Source: Bacteroidales bacterium (GTDB taxonomy: Bacteria > Bacteroidota > Bacteroidia > Bacteroidales > F082). From it: a stretch of DNA of 64,000 nucleotides. The stretch spans positions 550,181 to 614,180 of the forward strand of contig JANJUV010000007.1 in assembly GCA_024710405.1 (NCBI GenBank). The letters run 5' to 3'. The notes under the pieces are model-generated. The model was given only the letters and a program-made list of their open reading frames with translations. It had not been told where the DNA came from and did not search any database. The position numbers and the translations under genes were made by a program. This document shows, piece after piece, positions 36,414 through 46,049 of this stretch. Positions within the stretch are counted from its first letter, which is position 1, and each line of letters opens with the position of its first letter.

Positions 36414-37433
36414 ATGTGTGCTTATATTCTTGGCATTGAATCGTCCTGTGACGAGACCTCTGCCGCAGTTCTGGATAACACCCGTGTTCTGTCCAACATC
36501 ATTGCCAATCAACAGGTTCATGAAAAATTTGGCGGTGTTGTACCGGAGCTGGCTTCCCGTGCCCATCAGCAAAACATCATACCCGTTGTCGACAGTGCAT
36601 TGAAGGAAGCAAATATAGATAAAAAACAACTTAGTGCTGTTGCTTATACACGCGGACCAGGCCTTTTAGGATCGCTTCTGGTTGGATCATCTTTTGCCAA
36701 GACTTTTGCTTTGGCACTGGGGATTCCACTGATTGAAACTGACCATATGGAGGCACATATTCTGGCACATTTCCTTACTGATGAAACAGTACGTCCGGTG
36801 CCCCGATTTCCATTTTTGTGCCTTACAGTTTCGGGAGGACACACTCAGATCGTGCTGGTCCATAGCCCCTCTGACATGAAAATTATTGGCAAAACCATTG
36901 ATGATGCTGCCGGTGAAGCATTTGACAAGGCTGCCAAGATTTTAGGATTACCATATCCGGGCGGTCCAATGATCGACAAGCTCGCCAAAGAAGGCAATCC
37001 AAATCGTTTCAGTTTTTCGGAACCTGTTGTGCCCGGACTGGATTACAGCTTCAGTGGCCTAAAAACCAGCATCCTGTATTTCATTAGAGACCAACTAAAG
37101 CAAGACGAAACATTTATCGAAAAAAACAAAGCCGATTTGTGTGCTTCAATTCAGCTTAGCATCATAAGTATTCTGATGAAAAAGCTGGTGCTTGCCTCCA
37201 AACAGACTGGTATCATGCAAATTGCCATTGCCGGAGGTGTATCAGCAAATACTGGACTTCGCAATGCAATTTTGCGAAATAAAGAGGAAATGGGTTGGGA
37301 TGCATTTATTCCAAAGATTAGCTACACTACCGACAATGCCGCCATGATAGCCGTGTCAGGCTACTTTAAATTTCTGAAAGGTAATTTTGCCGGCCAACAC
37401 CTTACACCCTACGCCCGTCAAAGCGGCAGATAG
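36414..37433 (+). CDS. tsaD: tRNA N6-adenosine threonylcarbamoyltransferase
   Basis: A 339-residue enzyme that transfers the threonylcarbamoyl group to A37 of ANN-decoding tRNAs, together with TsaB and TsaE. The start MCAYILGIESSCDETSAAV is the family N-terminus. The iron-binding HMEAH motif is His111 and His115, the same numbering as in E. coli. Nucleotide-binding blocks VSGGHTQIVLV, GEAFDKAAKILGLPYPGG and AIAGGVSANTGLR are present. It is divergent from TamB with almost no space between. Confidence 0.97.
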   Translation: MCAYILGIESSCDETSAAVLDNTRVLSNIIANQQVHEKFGGVVPELASRAHQQNIIPVVDSALKEANIDKKQLSAVAYTRGPGLLGSLLVGSSFAKTFALALGIPLIETDHMEAHILAHFLTDETVRPVPRFPFLCLTVSGGHTQIVLVHSPSDMKIIGKTIDDAAGEAFDKAAKILGLPYPGGPMIDKLAKEGNPNRFSFSEPVVPGLDYSFSGLKTSILYFIRDQLKQDETFIEKNKADLCASIQLSIISILMKKLVLASKQTGIMQIAIAGGVSANTGLRNAILRNKEEMGWDAFIPKISYTTDNAAMIAVSGYFKFLKGNFAGQHLTPYARQSGR

Positions 37434-37534
37434 GTTCTCAGGGCAAGCAAACAGCATTATTGAATTTACTTTTGCTTTGTGTTCAATGAGGATGACAGAA
37501 ACTCAATTGCCCCGATTCATTATTCAATCTATCG

Positions 37535-38794
37535 CTATCTGAGCCCGAAAACCCAGGGCAGTACAAACACCACGAAAACTGTCCAGCCCAAATACAAGGG
37601 AACATATGCTGCAATAGTCTGTTCAACTTTTCTGATATCCATCTTCCCAAAAACAACGTTGAAAAGGTCAATCAATACTAAAAGCATGTTGCCGAAAATC
37701 AACAGGTTTGAGCCCAGAACAACCGTCCGGTTAGGCGAAAAACCAAACTCGCCCAGTCTGTAAATAATAGCAGATAATGCTACAAGATCAATGATCAGCG
37801 TGAGTAAAGCGAGACCTAGAAGGATAAACTCATTGAACCTCTGTCGTCGGGCAACTGATGTTTCGGGGACAGAGAAGATAATGATGGCCATCACACCAAG
37901 CAACAGCAGGTTGAATACCAAAAGAAACTCGCGGTCGTTGTATGGATCTTTGCCCGAAAAGATGATGCTTCCGAGGTATATGATCAAGGTGAGTAACACT
38001 AAAGGACTGAATACCCTTGCAATTACAGGAGCTATACGGCTCGTTATCAAAGGATACTTCTGCAAAATAAAACTTACCACAATAGGTGCCGAAACCAATC
38101 CCCAAATGACAATGTATTCGACATAAAACTTCTCAATATCCACTTCTATGGCCGAAAACAAACCCAAAGTAATTCCTGTCATCAGGCCGCCCGCAATTAG
38201 TACTATGGCTCCCATAACCGCCAGATCGCCATTGTGGCGGATATACTCGATCCTTCTTGATTTTGACCCTAGATCAAAGTCTGTAAAAACCAAGCCATAA
38301 AGACACCAAAGCATTAAGGGAAGATGAATGTAGGCCAGGGTTATCGAATGACTTTGACTGCCTGCAGGCAGGAAATTGATGTAGACAGCCGAAACCATAA
38401 ATACCATAGCTGTGAACACAATATGCTTCGTCGTTCGGATTTCTTTCAAGAGAACAGTGTAGAGCGTTAAGCCGAAAAAAACAATAAGCGCGGCGTTTCG
38501 CTCATAAAACAAGGTAAACTCTTTGTTGAACCCAAATAATTCCGGCGCCTTTATAAGAACTCCGGCACTGATCGCCGCCAGCAACAACACAAGTATTTCC
38601 CAAGTAGAAACATCAGGTGAAAGCGCATTATCATGTTCCGAATCCAGACGTGCTTTCCAGAAAGCTGCCAATGACTGATCCTCCATCTCGGGAAGAACTC
38701 TGAGAAAGGCAAGCCGAAATCCCTTCCTGTCAGACCGATACAGGCTTTCTAACCCAACAGGGTCGTTGAAATGATCTCGTATTTTATGTTCCAT
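37535..38794 (-). CDS. DUF4153 family inner-membrane protein
   Basis: A 419-residue protein. A cytoplasmic N-terminal stretch of about 65 residues (MEHKIRDHFNDPVGLESLYR) precedes about ten hydrophobic membrane segments (for example LVLLLAAISAGVLI, VVSFILQKYP, LLVFNLLLLGVMAIIIFS). The length and pattern fit the DUF4153 family. The role is unknown. It stands alone between tsaD (convergent) and the metal-efflux operon. Confidence 0.8.
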   Translation of the reverse strand: MEHKIRDHFNDPVGLESLYRSDRKGFRLAFLRVLPEMEDQSLAAFWKARLDSEHDNALSPDVSTWEILVLLLAAISAGVLIKAPELFGFNKEFTLFYERNAALIVFFGLTLYTVLLKEIRTTKHIVFTAMVFMVSAVYINFLPAGSQSHSITLAYIHLPLMLWCLYGLVFTDFDLGSKSRRIEYIRHNGDLAVMGAIVLIAGGLMTGITLGLFSAIEVDIEKFYVEYIVIWGLVSAPIVVSFILQKYPLITSRIAPVIARVFSPLVLLTLIIYLGSIIFSGKDPYNDREFLLVFNLLLLGVMAIIIFSVPETSVARRQRFNEFILLGLALLTLIIDLVALSAIIYRLGEFGFSPNRTVVLGSNLLIFGNMLLVLIDLFNVVFGKMDIRKVEQTIAAYVPLYLGWTVFVVFVLPWVFGLR

Positions 38795-38822
38795 TGTACT
38801 GTGTGCTATAAAGTATAATCTG

Positions 38823-38830
38823 TCAAAAGT
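38823..38830 (-). promoter_or_regulatory. -7 box of the DUF4153 gene
   Basis: Minus-strand TACTTTTG, an exact TAnnTTTG, 28 bases before the start codon. No clear -33 element. It lies in the 215-base gap 38795-39009, which otherwise holds only the terminator at 38869-38942. Confidence 0.5.
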
Positions 38831-38868
38831 ATGCGAAACTGTTGCACGGACTTACCAAGACTCATTTT

Positions 38869-38942
38869 AAAAAAAACAGATTCTTCTTACTTATTGTTGG
38901 GCAAAAGACAACCATATCCGGCAATAAGAATCAGCACCACAT
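38869..38942 (-). terminator. Probable terminator of the metal-efflux operon
   Basis: Minus-strand GATTCTT (38942-38936) pairs with AAGAATC (38885-38879). CTTATTG (38938-38932) can alternatively pair with CAATAAG (38896-38890). Eight T follow (38876-38869). The stem is interrupted, so it is less certain than the others. Confidence 0.5.
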
Positions 38943-39009
38943 CACACGTAACGTCACATCGGGCAAATTCTTATACTTTTACTTTAAGAAGCAGGAAATA
39001 TCTATCGTA

Positions 39010-40191
39010 TCATTCTTTCTGATCATATGTTTTTAACTTGCTTAACAACTCATAATAGGCAAATTCTGTTTGAAGAAATTGGTTTTCGGCTTCCCTGATG
39101 AGATTAGTTTCCAATAAATATTCTATAAAGGTTATATGTCCTGTTCTTAAAAGTTCGAGATTATTCTTCAAAATTCCCGGCTCACCAAGAATTAACTTCA
39201 TTTGCTCATAGCTGGTTTTAAAGGACATCAATTCATGATACAAAGCTGAAACTTGCACCCTCAATTCACTTTCATGCTGCAACTGACTTGCCTTGCTCCA
39301 TTCAGCATGCAGTTTCGCATGTGTCAGGTTATTCCTGTTTTGCCAGAGCGGAATGCTGATGCCTGCATGGAAACCCTGTAATTTCTGATCAAGGATGGTT
39401 TCTGACTTGTACCCGGCTTCAAAGGAAGGTAATCCACTCATAAACTGATGTTTCACTTCATTTTCGGCTTTTTGGGCTCCTATTTGTACCATTAACAACT
39501 CCGGACTATTTTCGGCAAGATTTCCGAGAAGCTCATCCAAAGCAGGAACTTCCCATCCTGAAGGATAATCAAACGTTAAACCTTCTAATAAAATGTTTCC
39601 GTTAAGTTGCAGGAGATACAGGGTCTGCACCTCTATTTCAGACCGAATTTTCTGCCCTTCAGTTTGATTACCAAGAGAATAGATTATGGCTTTGTCAAAT
39701 GCAGGTTTTGTAATTTCGCCCGCTTCGAAACCTTCCCGCATTATAGCAACAAGCTTTTCGGCATCTTTAGATCGTGAGTTCGATAAATCTTCCTGTCTTT
39801 TCAGCTGGGCTAATCTGAGCCACGCGACTCTGGCACTATGCATAATTTCTCTCTTTTCTTTTTCAGCCAGTGCCTGCATTTGCCGAAAGTTTAGCTTCTG
39901 AACATCTGCTTTTGAGGTATAATACCCCGGCAACTTAAACGACTGAGAAACTTCAAGTTCCTGTTGGTTCCCAATAGCGACAGGATTCCCCCAAAGGTAA
40001 TTGTAGCTGATTGCCGGATTATCGGGATAAATACCTGTTTTCGCTTTTGTTTCTTCAGCTTCCAGCCATTTATGCAGTGCAATCAGCGCTGGATTGTTCT
40101 GCTCAACATTTTGCATAAAACTGTCGAAAGACTGACCGAATCCGACGATTGAAACCGATAGAAAAAGGATTAATTTGATAAACTTTTTCAT
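39010..40191 (-). CDS. TolC-family outer-membrane efflux channel (CzcC/CusC type)
   Basis: A 393-residue outer-membrane factor. Residues 1-19 are a signal peptide (VGFGQ). Two halves of long amphipathic coiled-coil helices follow (EAEETKAKTGIYPDNPAI, KLNFRQMQALAEKEKREIM, ELLRTGHITFIEYLLETNL). The PDNPAI/QELEVSQSF pattern is typical of heavy-metal efflux channels. It forms the exit duct for the RND pump upstream; its start overlaps the pump stop by four bases. It is the last gene of the operon. Confidence 0.92.
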   Translation of the reverse strand: MKKFIKLILFLSVSIVGFGQSFDSFMQNVEQNNPALIALHKWLEAEETKAKTGIYPDNPAISYNYLWGNPVAIGNQQELEVSQSFKLPGYYTSKADVQKLNFRQMQALAEKEKREIMHSARVAWLRLAQLKRQEDLSNSRSKDAEKLVAIMREGFEAGEITKPAFDKAIIYSLGNQTEGQKIRSEIEVQTLYLLQLNGNILLEGLTFDYPSGWEVPALDELLGNLAENSPELLMVQIGAQKAENEVKHQFMSGLPSFEAGYKSETILDQKLQGFHAGISIPLWQNRNNLTHAKLHAEWSKASQLQHESELRVQVSALYHELMSFKTSYEQMKLILGEPGILKNNLELLRTGHITFIEYLLETNLIREAENQFLQTEFAYYELLSKLKTYDQKE

Positions 40192-43100
40192 TTGTTTTCT
40201 TCCTTTCTTTTAACCAAATAATAGACTGCAGGGACAATAAACATATTCAGCAATGTTGAACTAAACAGACCGCCAAGAATGACAACCGCCATAGGGCTTT
40301 GTATTTCGTTACCAGGTTTGTCGCCTGTCATCACAAGGGGAATTAATGCCAATGCGGCAGTTAAAGCCGTCATTAAGATGGGATTTAGTCTGTCGAGGGA
40401 GCCATTAATAATAGCCTTATGTAATGATTCTCCTTCTTCGAGCAATGCATTGTAACGCGACACCAATAAAATGCCGTTGCGGGTTGCAATACCAAACAAA
40501 GTAATAAAACCGATGATGGCCGGAATACTCAACATCCCTGAAGTAACCCAGATACTGAATACACCACCTATCAATGCCAGTGGCAGGTTGAGCAAGATAA
40601 CTGCCGATACAGTCAGGTTGCGGAATTCCATGTATAAAAGCAGGTAAATGATCAGAATGGCCAGTAAAGAAGTATAAAACAGCAATTTGGAGGCTTTTTC
40701 CTCGCTTTCGAACTGTCCGCCGTATTCGATGTAATAATTCTCGGGCAGGTTTATATTAGCTGCGACCGAATTCTGAACTTCACTCACCACGCCGCTTAAA
40801 TCACGTCCCGATACATTGGATGAAACCACTACCTTTCGTTGCACGTTTTCGCGACTGATGGTGTTTGGCCCAGAAGACGAAACTATGTCAGCTACTTCTT
40901 TCAAGGCTACTTTATTACCATCATGAGTGTCGATTAAGGTGTTTTTAACAGATTCAATCGAATGCCGGTAGCGATCGTTGTATCGCAAGATCAAATCGAA
41001 ACTCATGTTTCCTTCGTACACCTCCGATACTTTTTCTCCGGCAAATGCAACATCGATAAACTCAGCAAATTCATTCACCGGAATGCCGTATCGTTTGAGC
41101 ATCTCACGTTTAGGTTTTATCTGAAGCTGAGGGATTTCGACCTGCTGCTCCACGTTCACATCTACTAATCCATCAATATCAGAAATATTGGATTTTATTT
41201 GATTGGCAAGTGAGAACATCTTCTGCAAGTCGGTTCCGAATACCTTGATGGCGATATTTGCCCGGGTGCCGGACAACATATGGTCGATGCGATGCGACAA
41301 AGGCTGGCCGATGGTTATATTTATACCACGGATTGTTCCCAATCGGCTTCGTAGTTCTTCAATAAACTCTTCTTTTGATCGGTTTGTTAATGTGTAAGGC
41401 ACATCGACTTCGGAAGAAAACACGCCTTGAGCATGCTCGTCGAGTTCAGCACGACCGGTGCGGCGAACAACAGTATTGATTTCCTCCATTCCGAGCATCT
41501 CATTTTCCAGCATCAGGTTTAATTTATTGCTCTCCTCAAGCGAAATACCGGGAAGACTTACAGTGCTCAAAGTGAGCATTCCTTCGTTAAACTCGGGAAG
41601 AAAGCTTCTTCCTAAACTGAAAAGCAAAATCATGGAGGCTATAAATAGTATAGCCGCAGTTCCAATAATGGACTTTTTATAGTTCAATGCGCGTTCCAAT
41701 ACGCTGCCGTATTTGCTGTTTAACCATCTTACCCAGTGGCTTCCTCTCTCATGACCTGACAATTGCTTGTTGCCGGTAAGTAAAAAGCTGCACAACACAG
41801 GAGTAAGTGTAAGCGCCACCACCAGAGAGGCAAACAAGGAAACAATGAATGAAATCCCCAGAGGTTTTAACATTCGTCCTTCCATTCCCGAAAGGAAAAA
41901 CAGAGGTATAAACGCAACGATAATAATAAGCGTTGCATTTAAAATGGACGCACGTATTTCCTTTGAAGCATTAAAAATGACAGTGAGTTTAGCTTCCTGA
42001 TCTTCTTCAGGTAGCCTGCTATTTTCCTTAAGTCGCTTCAAAACATTATCAACATCAATAATAGCATCATCAACCAGTGATCCAATCGCAATAGCCATAC
42101 CTCCGAGCGACATGGTGTTGATGGTTAATCCCATTAATTTCAAGACAAGAACCGAAACCAGCAACGACAGAGGTATCGCGATCAATGAAATGATCGTTGT
42201 CCGTATATTCATGAGAAACAGTAACAGAACAACCGCTACCAGAACACCACCTTCAATTAAGGCGCGGGTAACATTATCAACGGCCCTGATTATAAAATCA
42301 GACTGACGGAAAATATCTGTTCTGATTTTGACATGTTCGGGCAGTGTTTTCTGCAGACTTGCAATGGCATCATCGATTTTTCTGGTCAGAACAAGCGTGT
42401 TGGTGTTGGGTTGTTTCAGCACCATCATCACCACAGCAGGTTTGCTGTTCACATATCCCGCCCCGATTTTTGGAGCAGTTCCGGTTTTTATTACTGCAAC
42501 ATCATTGATGGAGACTGGATTGCCATTCTTCATCTTAATCACCGAATTGCCAATATCTTCAGGGTTATTGCTACGGATAACACCACGAATGATGTATTCG
42601 TTTCCGAAATCGTTCAGAAAACTACCTGTCGCATTTTGATTCAGGTGTTCGCATGCTTTGAAAAGCTCAGACAAAGTAACACCATAATACCCCATCTTTT
42701 CAGGATCGGCCTCAACGATGTATTGTTTATAATCACCCCCCATAACCACCACCTGTGAAACACCGGCAATTGAAAGCAGGCGATTCCGGATTTGCCAGTC
42801 AGAAATTGTCCTCAAATCCATTGGTGAAATGGAATCAGATGAAACTGTAATGACCATAATTTCTCCAATGATGGAGGATTGTGGTGCAAGTGCAGGATTG
42901 CCTGCGTTTTCGGGCAATCGTTCGGTTACAGCAGAGAGCTTTTCGCTGACTATTTGACGTGCTTTGAAAATATCGGTATCCCATTCAAAATCAACCCAGA
43001 CGATTGAAATACCCGTTGCCGACGATGAACGGACCCGGCGCACATCCGTTGCCCCGTTAACTGCTGTTTCGATGGGAAATGTTACCAAACGCTCAACTTC

Positions 43101-43277
43101 TTCGGTTGCCATTCCATGTGCTTCAGTTAAAACCACTACCGATGGAGCAGTAAGGTCTGGAAAAACATCAACCTCCATTTGTGTGGCTACATAGCTGCCT
43201 CCCAGTAAAAGGATGAAAGCCGAAAACAACACAAGTAGCCTGTTTTTAAGACTGATATCAATTATATTGTTGATCAT
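40188..43277 (-). CDS. CusA/CzcA-type heavy-metal RND efflux pump
   Basis: A 1029-residue inner-membrane proton antiporter. The N-terminus NRLLVLFSAFILLLGGSYVA leads into the heavy-metal RND signature EVDVFPDLTAPSVVVLTEA and the block EEVERLVTFPIETAVNGA. Twelve membrane segments are apparent in the usual 1 + 5 + 6 layout; segment 4 carries GSLVDDAIIDVDNV. It exports cations such as Cu, Ag, Zn, Co or Cd; which ion cannot be read from the sequence. It forms a tripartite system with the adaptor (12 bases upstream) and the TolC channel (4-base overlap). Confidence 0.93.
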   Translation of the reverse strand: MINNIIDISLKNRLLVLFSAFILLLGGSYVATQMEVDVFPDLTAPSVVVLTEAHGMATEEVERLVTFPIETAVNGATDVRRVRSSSATGISIVWVDFEWDTDIFKARQIVSEKLSAVTERLPENAGNPALAPQSSIIGEIMVITVSSDSISPMDLRTISDWQIRNRLLSIAGVSQVVVMGGDYKQYIVEADPEKMGYYGVTLSELFKACEHLNQNATGSFLNDFGNEYIIRGVIRSNNPEDIGNSVIKMKNGNPVSINDVAVIKTGTAPKIGAGYVNSKPAVVMMVLKQPNTNTLVLTRKIDDAIASLQKTLPEHVKIRTDIFRQSDFIIRAVDNVTRALIEGGVLVAVVLLLFLMNIRTTIISLIAIPLSLLVSVLVLKLMGLTINTMSLGGMAIAIGSLVDDAIIDVDNVLKRLKENSRLPEEDQEAKLTVIFNASKEIRASILNATLIIIVAFIPLFFLSGMEGRMLKPLGISFIVSLFASLVVALTLTPVLCSFLLTGNKQLSGHERGSHWVRWLNSKYGSVLERALNYKKSIIGTAAILFIASMILLFSLGRSFLPEFNEGMLTLSTVSLPGISLEESNKLNLMLENEMLGMEEINTVVRRTGRAELDEHAQGVFSSEVDVPYTLTNRSKEEFIEELRSRLGTIRGINITIGQPLSHRIDHMLSGTRANIAIKVFGTDLQKMFSLANQIKSNISDIDGLVDVNVEQQVEIPQLQIKPKREMLKRYGIPVNEFAEFIDVAFAGEKVSEVYEGNMSFDLILRYNDRYRHSIESVKNTLIDTHDGNKVALKEVADIVSSSGPNTISRENVQRKVVVSSNVSGRDLSGVVSEVQNSVAANINLPENYYIEYGGQFESEEKASKLLFYTSLLAILIIYLLLYMEFRNLTVSAVILLNLPLALIGGVFSIWVTSGMLSIPAIIGFITLFGIATRNGILLVSRYNALLEEGESLHKAIINGSLDRLNPILMTALTAALALIPLVMTGDKPGNEIQSPMAVVILGGLFSSTLLNMFIVPAVYYLVKRKEENK

Positions 43278-43288
43278 GGCCTCTGAAT

Positions 43289-44833
43289 TTAATGGGTGTG
43301 TCCGTGAAATGGTAATTCACCTGCCATCGAAGCCAGCTTAATTTGAAATGCCCCCTTGGCAACAATTCGTTCACCTTCCGATAATCCGGAAGTTATCTCT
43401 GTCAGAATACCATCATTATTTGCCAATTCAACCTGACGTTTTACGTACGACTCTCCACCTGTCTGAACAAATACAAAATATTGTCCCTGCTCTTCAATAA
43501 TCGCCGATAACGGAACCACCAATGCCTGCTCTTTTCTTCCCGTTTTAAGGAATGCTTCAAGGAACATACCAGGCATCAGCTTTCCATTGTTTTGCACCGA
43601 AAAAGTAACCGGAATGCGGGTTGTGTTCTCGTTCACAAAAGCAGTGTTAGAATTTACTTTCCCGTTGATTTCCCCGAGGGTTATGGTCTCTTTGTAGTCA
43701 GCAAAAGAGAAATTCGCATCGAAAATGCCGCTAACCTTTTGGAAGTCTGATTGATTTACATATGCCTCAATAAGCAGTTGGCTTCTGCTACCAAGATGCA
43801 TGATGACTGAGCTTCTGTCTACAAACTCCCCATTGCTTACATTTATGCTGCTAATGAATCCTTCTATTGGTGCTGTAACTCTTAATCCTTTCTGTGATAC
43901 CTGATTTGCCAACTGGTAATAACGCATTGAATCCTGCTTATAAAGAGATTCTATGTGCAGGTAATCCTTTTGTGTCACTAGTTTAATCTCTACCAAAGGT
44001 TTCGTGCGGTAATAATCGGCTTTGCTTTTTTCAAAGGCAATCTGGGATTCTATCAATTTTGTATTTAAATTATTCTCAATCCCGGAACTGGTAATCACCG
44101 CCACCAACTCACCTTTTCTGACCGACTGGCCCAAAACGGCAATCAGGTTGACCTGACCCTCTGTTTGTGCAGATAATGCAAGCGATGATTGGGGCTGTCC
44201 TTTTACCCTTGCAGAAGTATGGATAACCGAGTAGAATGGCTGCAGCGTCACATTCTGAGTGGTAAATTCAGTTTTCCATGCCTGTTCCTTCAAATACGCA
44301 ATCTCGTCTTCTGCTTCACGCTCCTCATTTACATGGGCAGCTTCTTTTGCATTTGCGAATACTCTTATATCTGCAAGTTTAAATCTTGCATCTCCTGAAG
44401 AGCTCACCAATTCAAACACCAAAGTAAAAATACCGGCCTCTTTTGGTTGCAAGGCCGGATGAAAAATACCAGGCGATGAAGGCGCTTCAACAATATGTCG
44501 GATACTATTGTTGTCATTGGAAATGCTGACTGTAAGTTTACCTTCAGCAACTGGTTTATATTTGCTTAATTGAGTAAAATGTGCGGTAAAGGTGCTCGTT
44601 TGTCCAACAATTAAAACCGGAAATTCCACAAAGAGCTCATAATCGTTTGAAAACAGCAAAAAACTTAATTCGCCTGCGTCATGTTCGTGATCGTGGTCAT
44701 GATCGTGCGTGTGGGATTCTGTGCCGTGTTCATGGCCATGACCATCATTGCTCTGTGAAGGAGCGTTGCACGATGATGCTGTAAAGAACACATAAAGAGC
44801 ATACACCAAAAGAATCGAAAAATGATGTTTCAT
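43289..44833 (-). CDS. RND efflux periplasmic adaptor with His-rich N-terminus
   Basis: A 514-residue membrane-fusion protein. A lipoprotein signal (lipobox ASSC) is followed by a histidine cluster (HGHEHGTESHTHDHDHDHEH), likely a metal-binding arm. An extra beta domain (residues 55-160) precedes the usual hairpin, lipoyl-like and barrel domains (SAQTEGQVNLIAVLGQSVRKG, LVVPLSAIIEEQGQYFVFV). The C-terminus ends HGHTH. Histidines at both ends fit zinc, copper or cobalt handling. It lies between the small His-rich gene and the pump. Confidence 0.92.
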   Translation of the reverse strand: MKHHFSILLVYALYVFFTASSCNAPSQSNDGHGHEHGTESHTHDHDHDHEHDAGELSFLLFSNDYELFVEFPVLIVGQTSTFTAHFTQLSKYKPVAEGKLTVSISNDNNSIRHIVEAPSSPGIFHPALQPKEAGIFTLVFELVSSSGDARFKLADIRVFANAKEAAHVNEEREAEDEIAYLKEQAWKTEFTTQNVTLQPFYSVIHTSARVKGQPQSSLALSAQTEGQVNLIAVLGQSVRKGELVAVITSSGIENNLNTKLIESQIAFEKSKADYYRTKPLVEIKLVTQKDYLHIESLYKQDSMRYYQLANQVSQKGLRVTAPIEGFISSINVSNGEFVDRSSVIMHLGSRSQLLIEAYVNQSDFQKVSGIFDANFSFADYKETITLGEINGKVNSNTAFVNENTTRIPVTFSVQNNGKLMPGMFLEAFLKTGRKEQALVVPLSAIIEEQGQYFVFVQTGGESYVKRQVELANNDGILTEITSGLSEGERIVAKGAFQIKLASMAGELPFHGHTH

Positions 44834-44899
44834 AAATTTATTTGTTTTTCCAACGGCTAAATGATGGAAGGGTTAAGAAAAAAAAAGAAGAGTATATAG

Positions 44900-45373
44900 C
44901 TATTTATAAGCTAAATACGGAGGAGGGGGAGCCCGCAAGCCAACAGCCGCGGACTGAAACATTATGGCAGGGATAAAAGGTCGGACTCTTAAAGGACTTG
45001 TATCAACCTCCCCGAAAAAGGGGCTTGTAATGTTGTGTTGTGTAAAAATTACGGCAATTAAAGTAAAAAAAACAATGGTTTCTTTTACTTCCTGGTTTCT
45101 CAGATAATGATAGTCCTCACCGTTTAAGTGGTGATGAGTTGGAAACTCGTGCTTATGACCAGTACCGTTACCATTTTGGTCTCCTTGCTGATGCCTGCCA
45201 TCAGGATGGTGACAATGGTCCGGGCCGTGCGAATGTTTGTGATTATTGAAACCTTTAAATGGAAACGAAAAAACCACATCGTGCACATCATGATGTTGGT
45301 GGGGAATGGCATCATGTGCCAGGACTATCAGGAAAGACAACAACAGTACAATGGAATACAGCCTTTGTTTCAT
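44900..45373 (-). CDS. Small exported His-rich protein of the metal-efflux locus
   Basis: A 157-residue protein with an N-terminal hydrophobic segment (LYSIVLLLSFLIVLAHDA). Histidines are dense in residues 20-85 (IPHQHHDVHD, HKHSHGPDHCHH, FPTHHHLNGEDYHY), and a second hydrophobic stretch lies near residues 100-112. The C-terminus is RAPPPPYLAYK. It is probably a metal-binding or metal-sensing envelope protein; I recognise the type from Bacteroidota efflux operons but cannot name a family with certainty. It begins the efflux operon, 66 bases before the adaptor. Confidence 0.8.
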   Translation of the reverse strand: MKQRLYSIVLLLSFLIVLAHDAIPHQHHDVHDVVFSFPFKGFNNHKHSHGPDHCHHPDGRHQQGDQNGNGTGHKHEFPTHHHLNGEDYHYLRNQEVKETIVFFTLIAVIFTQHNITSPFFGEVDTSPLRVRPFIPAIMFQSAAVGLRAPPPPYLAYK

Positions 45374-45378
45374 AGATG

Positions 45379-45386
45379 CAAATATA
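45379..45386 (-). promoter_or_regulatory. -7 box of the metal-efflux operon
   Basis: Minus-strand TATATTTG, exact, ending 5 bases before the start codon of the His-rich gene. This implies a leaderless or nearly leaderless mRNA. No clear -33 match, which may point to an activator. Confidence 0.55.
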
Positions 45387-45465
45387 GTGCTTATTGAATA
45401 TAATATCGCTTCAGATTATGATGATTCTATAGCACTCAAAAACATGCCGGAATAAACTCAGACTC

Positions 45466-45825
45466 CTAAAAGCTCAACACTTTATCGCACATAACGGTCC
45501 ATTGGGCAAATTCTTTCATATTGCTCAATTTAATTCCATCTATGAAAGGAATCTTATCTACTCCACGTGCCTCCGAACATCCGCCACAGCTTTTGACCTC
45601 TCCCCCTTTTTGGATCACGGACTGCAGCATACGCTCGATATTATAAAATCCATTGGGTGTGGTTTGGTTTGGCAATCCACAAAAAACAGCATCGGCTAGC
45701 AGGAAAATCTTCACTTCAACCTCTGCACTGTGTTCCTTCTGCAGTGTCATGGCCACTCGTAGTGCATTATAAGCCTTTTCGCTCCCATATGGAGCATCGT
45801 TGATGATGATCAGTATTTTTTGCAT
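45466..45825 (-). CDS. DsrE/F-like family protein
   Basis: A 119-residue cytoplasmic protein. The N-terminus KILIIINDAPYGSEKAYNAL and the strand VEVKIFLLADAVFCGLPNQ are those of the DsrE-like fold (YchN type). A cysteine motif KSCGGCSEARG sits where the sulfur-carrying cysteine of this family lies. It may relay sulfur or bind metal; the position upstream of a metal-efflux operon is suggestive only. A palindromic A/T-rich stretch precedes it, with no clear TAnnTTTG box. Confidence 0.85.
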   Translation of the reverse strand: MQKILIIINDAPYGSEKAYNALRVAMTLQKEHSAEVEVKIFLLADAVFCGLPNQTTPNGFYNIERMLQSVIQKGGEVKSCGGCSEARGVDKIPFIDGIKLSNMKEFAQWTVMCDKVLSF

Positions 45826-45977
45826 AAATAATTGATTTGTATTAATTTGAATCGATTAATATCCAATAAATAATCTACTGAGACTTTTGTTTATATCAAA
45901 CAGACAATCAAAATTAGCTCTAATTTTCCCTTGACTGACTTTTTGGCTGTCAACAAAACCAATCTTTTCAATTTGCC

Positions 45978-45985
45978 TACTTTTG
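45978..45985 (+). promoter_or_regulatory. -7 box of dgt
   Basis: TACTTTTG, exact TAnnTTTG, 64 bases before the dgt start. The -33 element is not evident. The rest of the 224-base gap 45826-46049 shows no further gene. Confidence 0.5.
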
Positions 45986-46049
45986 CATGATTTGGGCCTG
46001 TCAAAAGCCACAACAGTAAATAAAACACCAAACAAATACACTGCAAGTC

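Noticed and set aside
37434..37534. Terminator between convergent tsaD and the DUF4153 gene
   Set aside because: No convincing stem with a T-tract on either strand.
42333..42758. 141-codon plus-strand open frame inside the RND pump gene
   Set aside because: Opposite-strand shadow of a conserved membrane protein, with an atypical His/Phe-rich composition.
45856..46041. 61-codon minus-strand open frame between the DsrE gene and dgt
   Set aside because: It covers the dgt promoter region, has no signal or motif and no start context; more likely non-coding.
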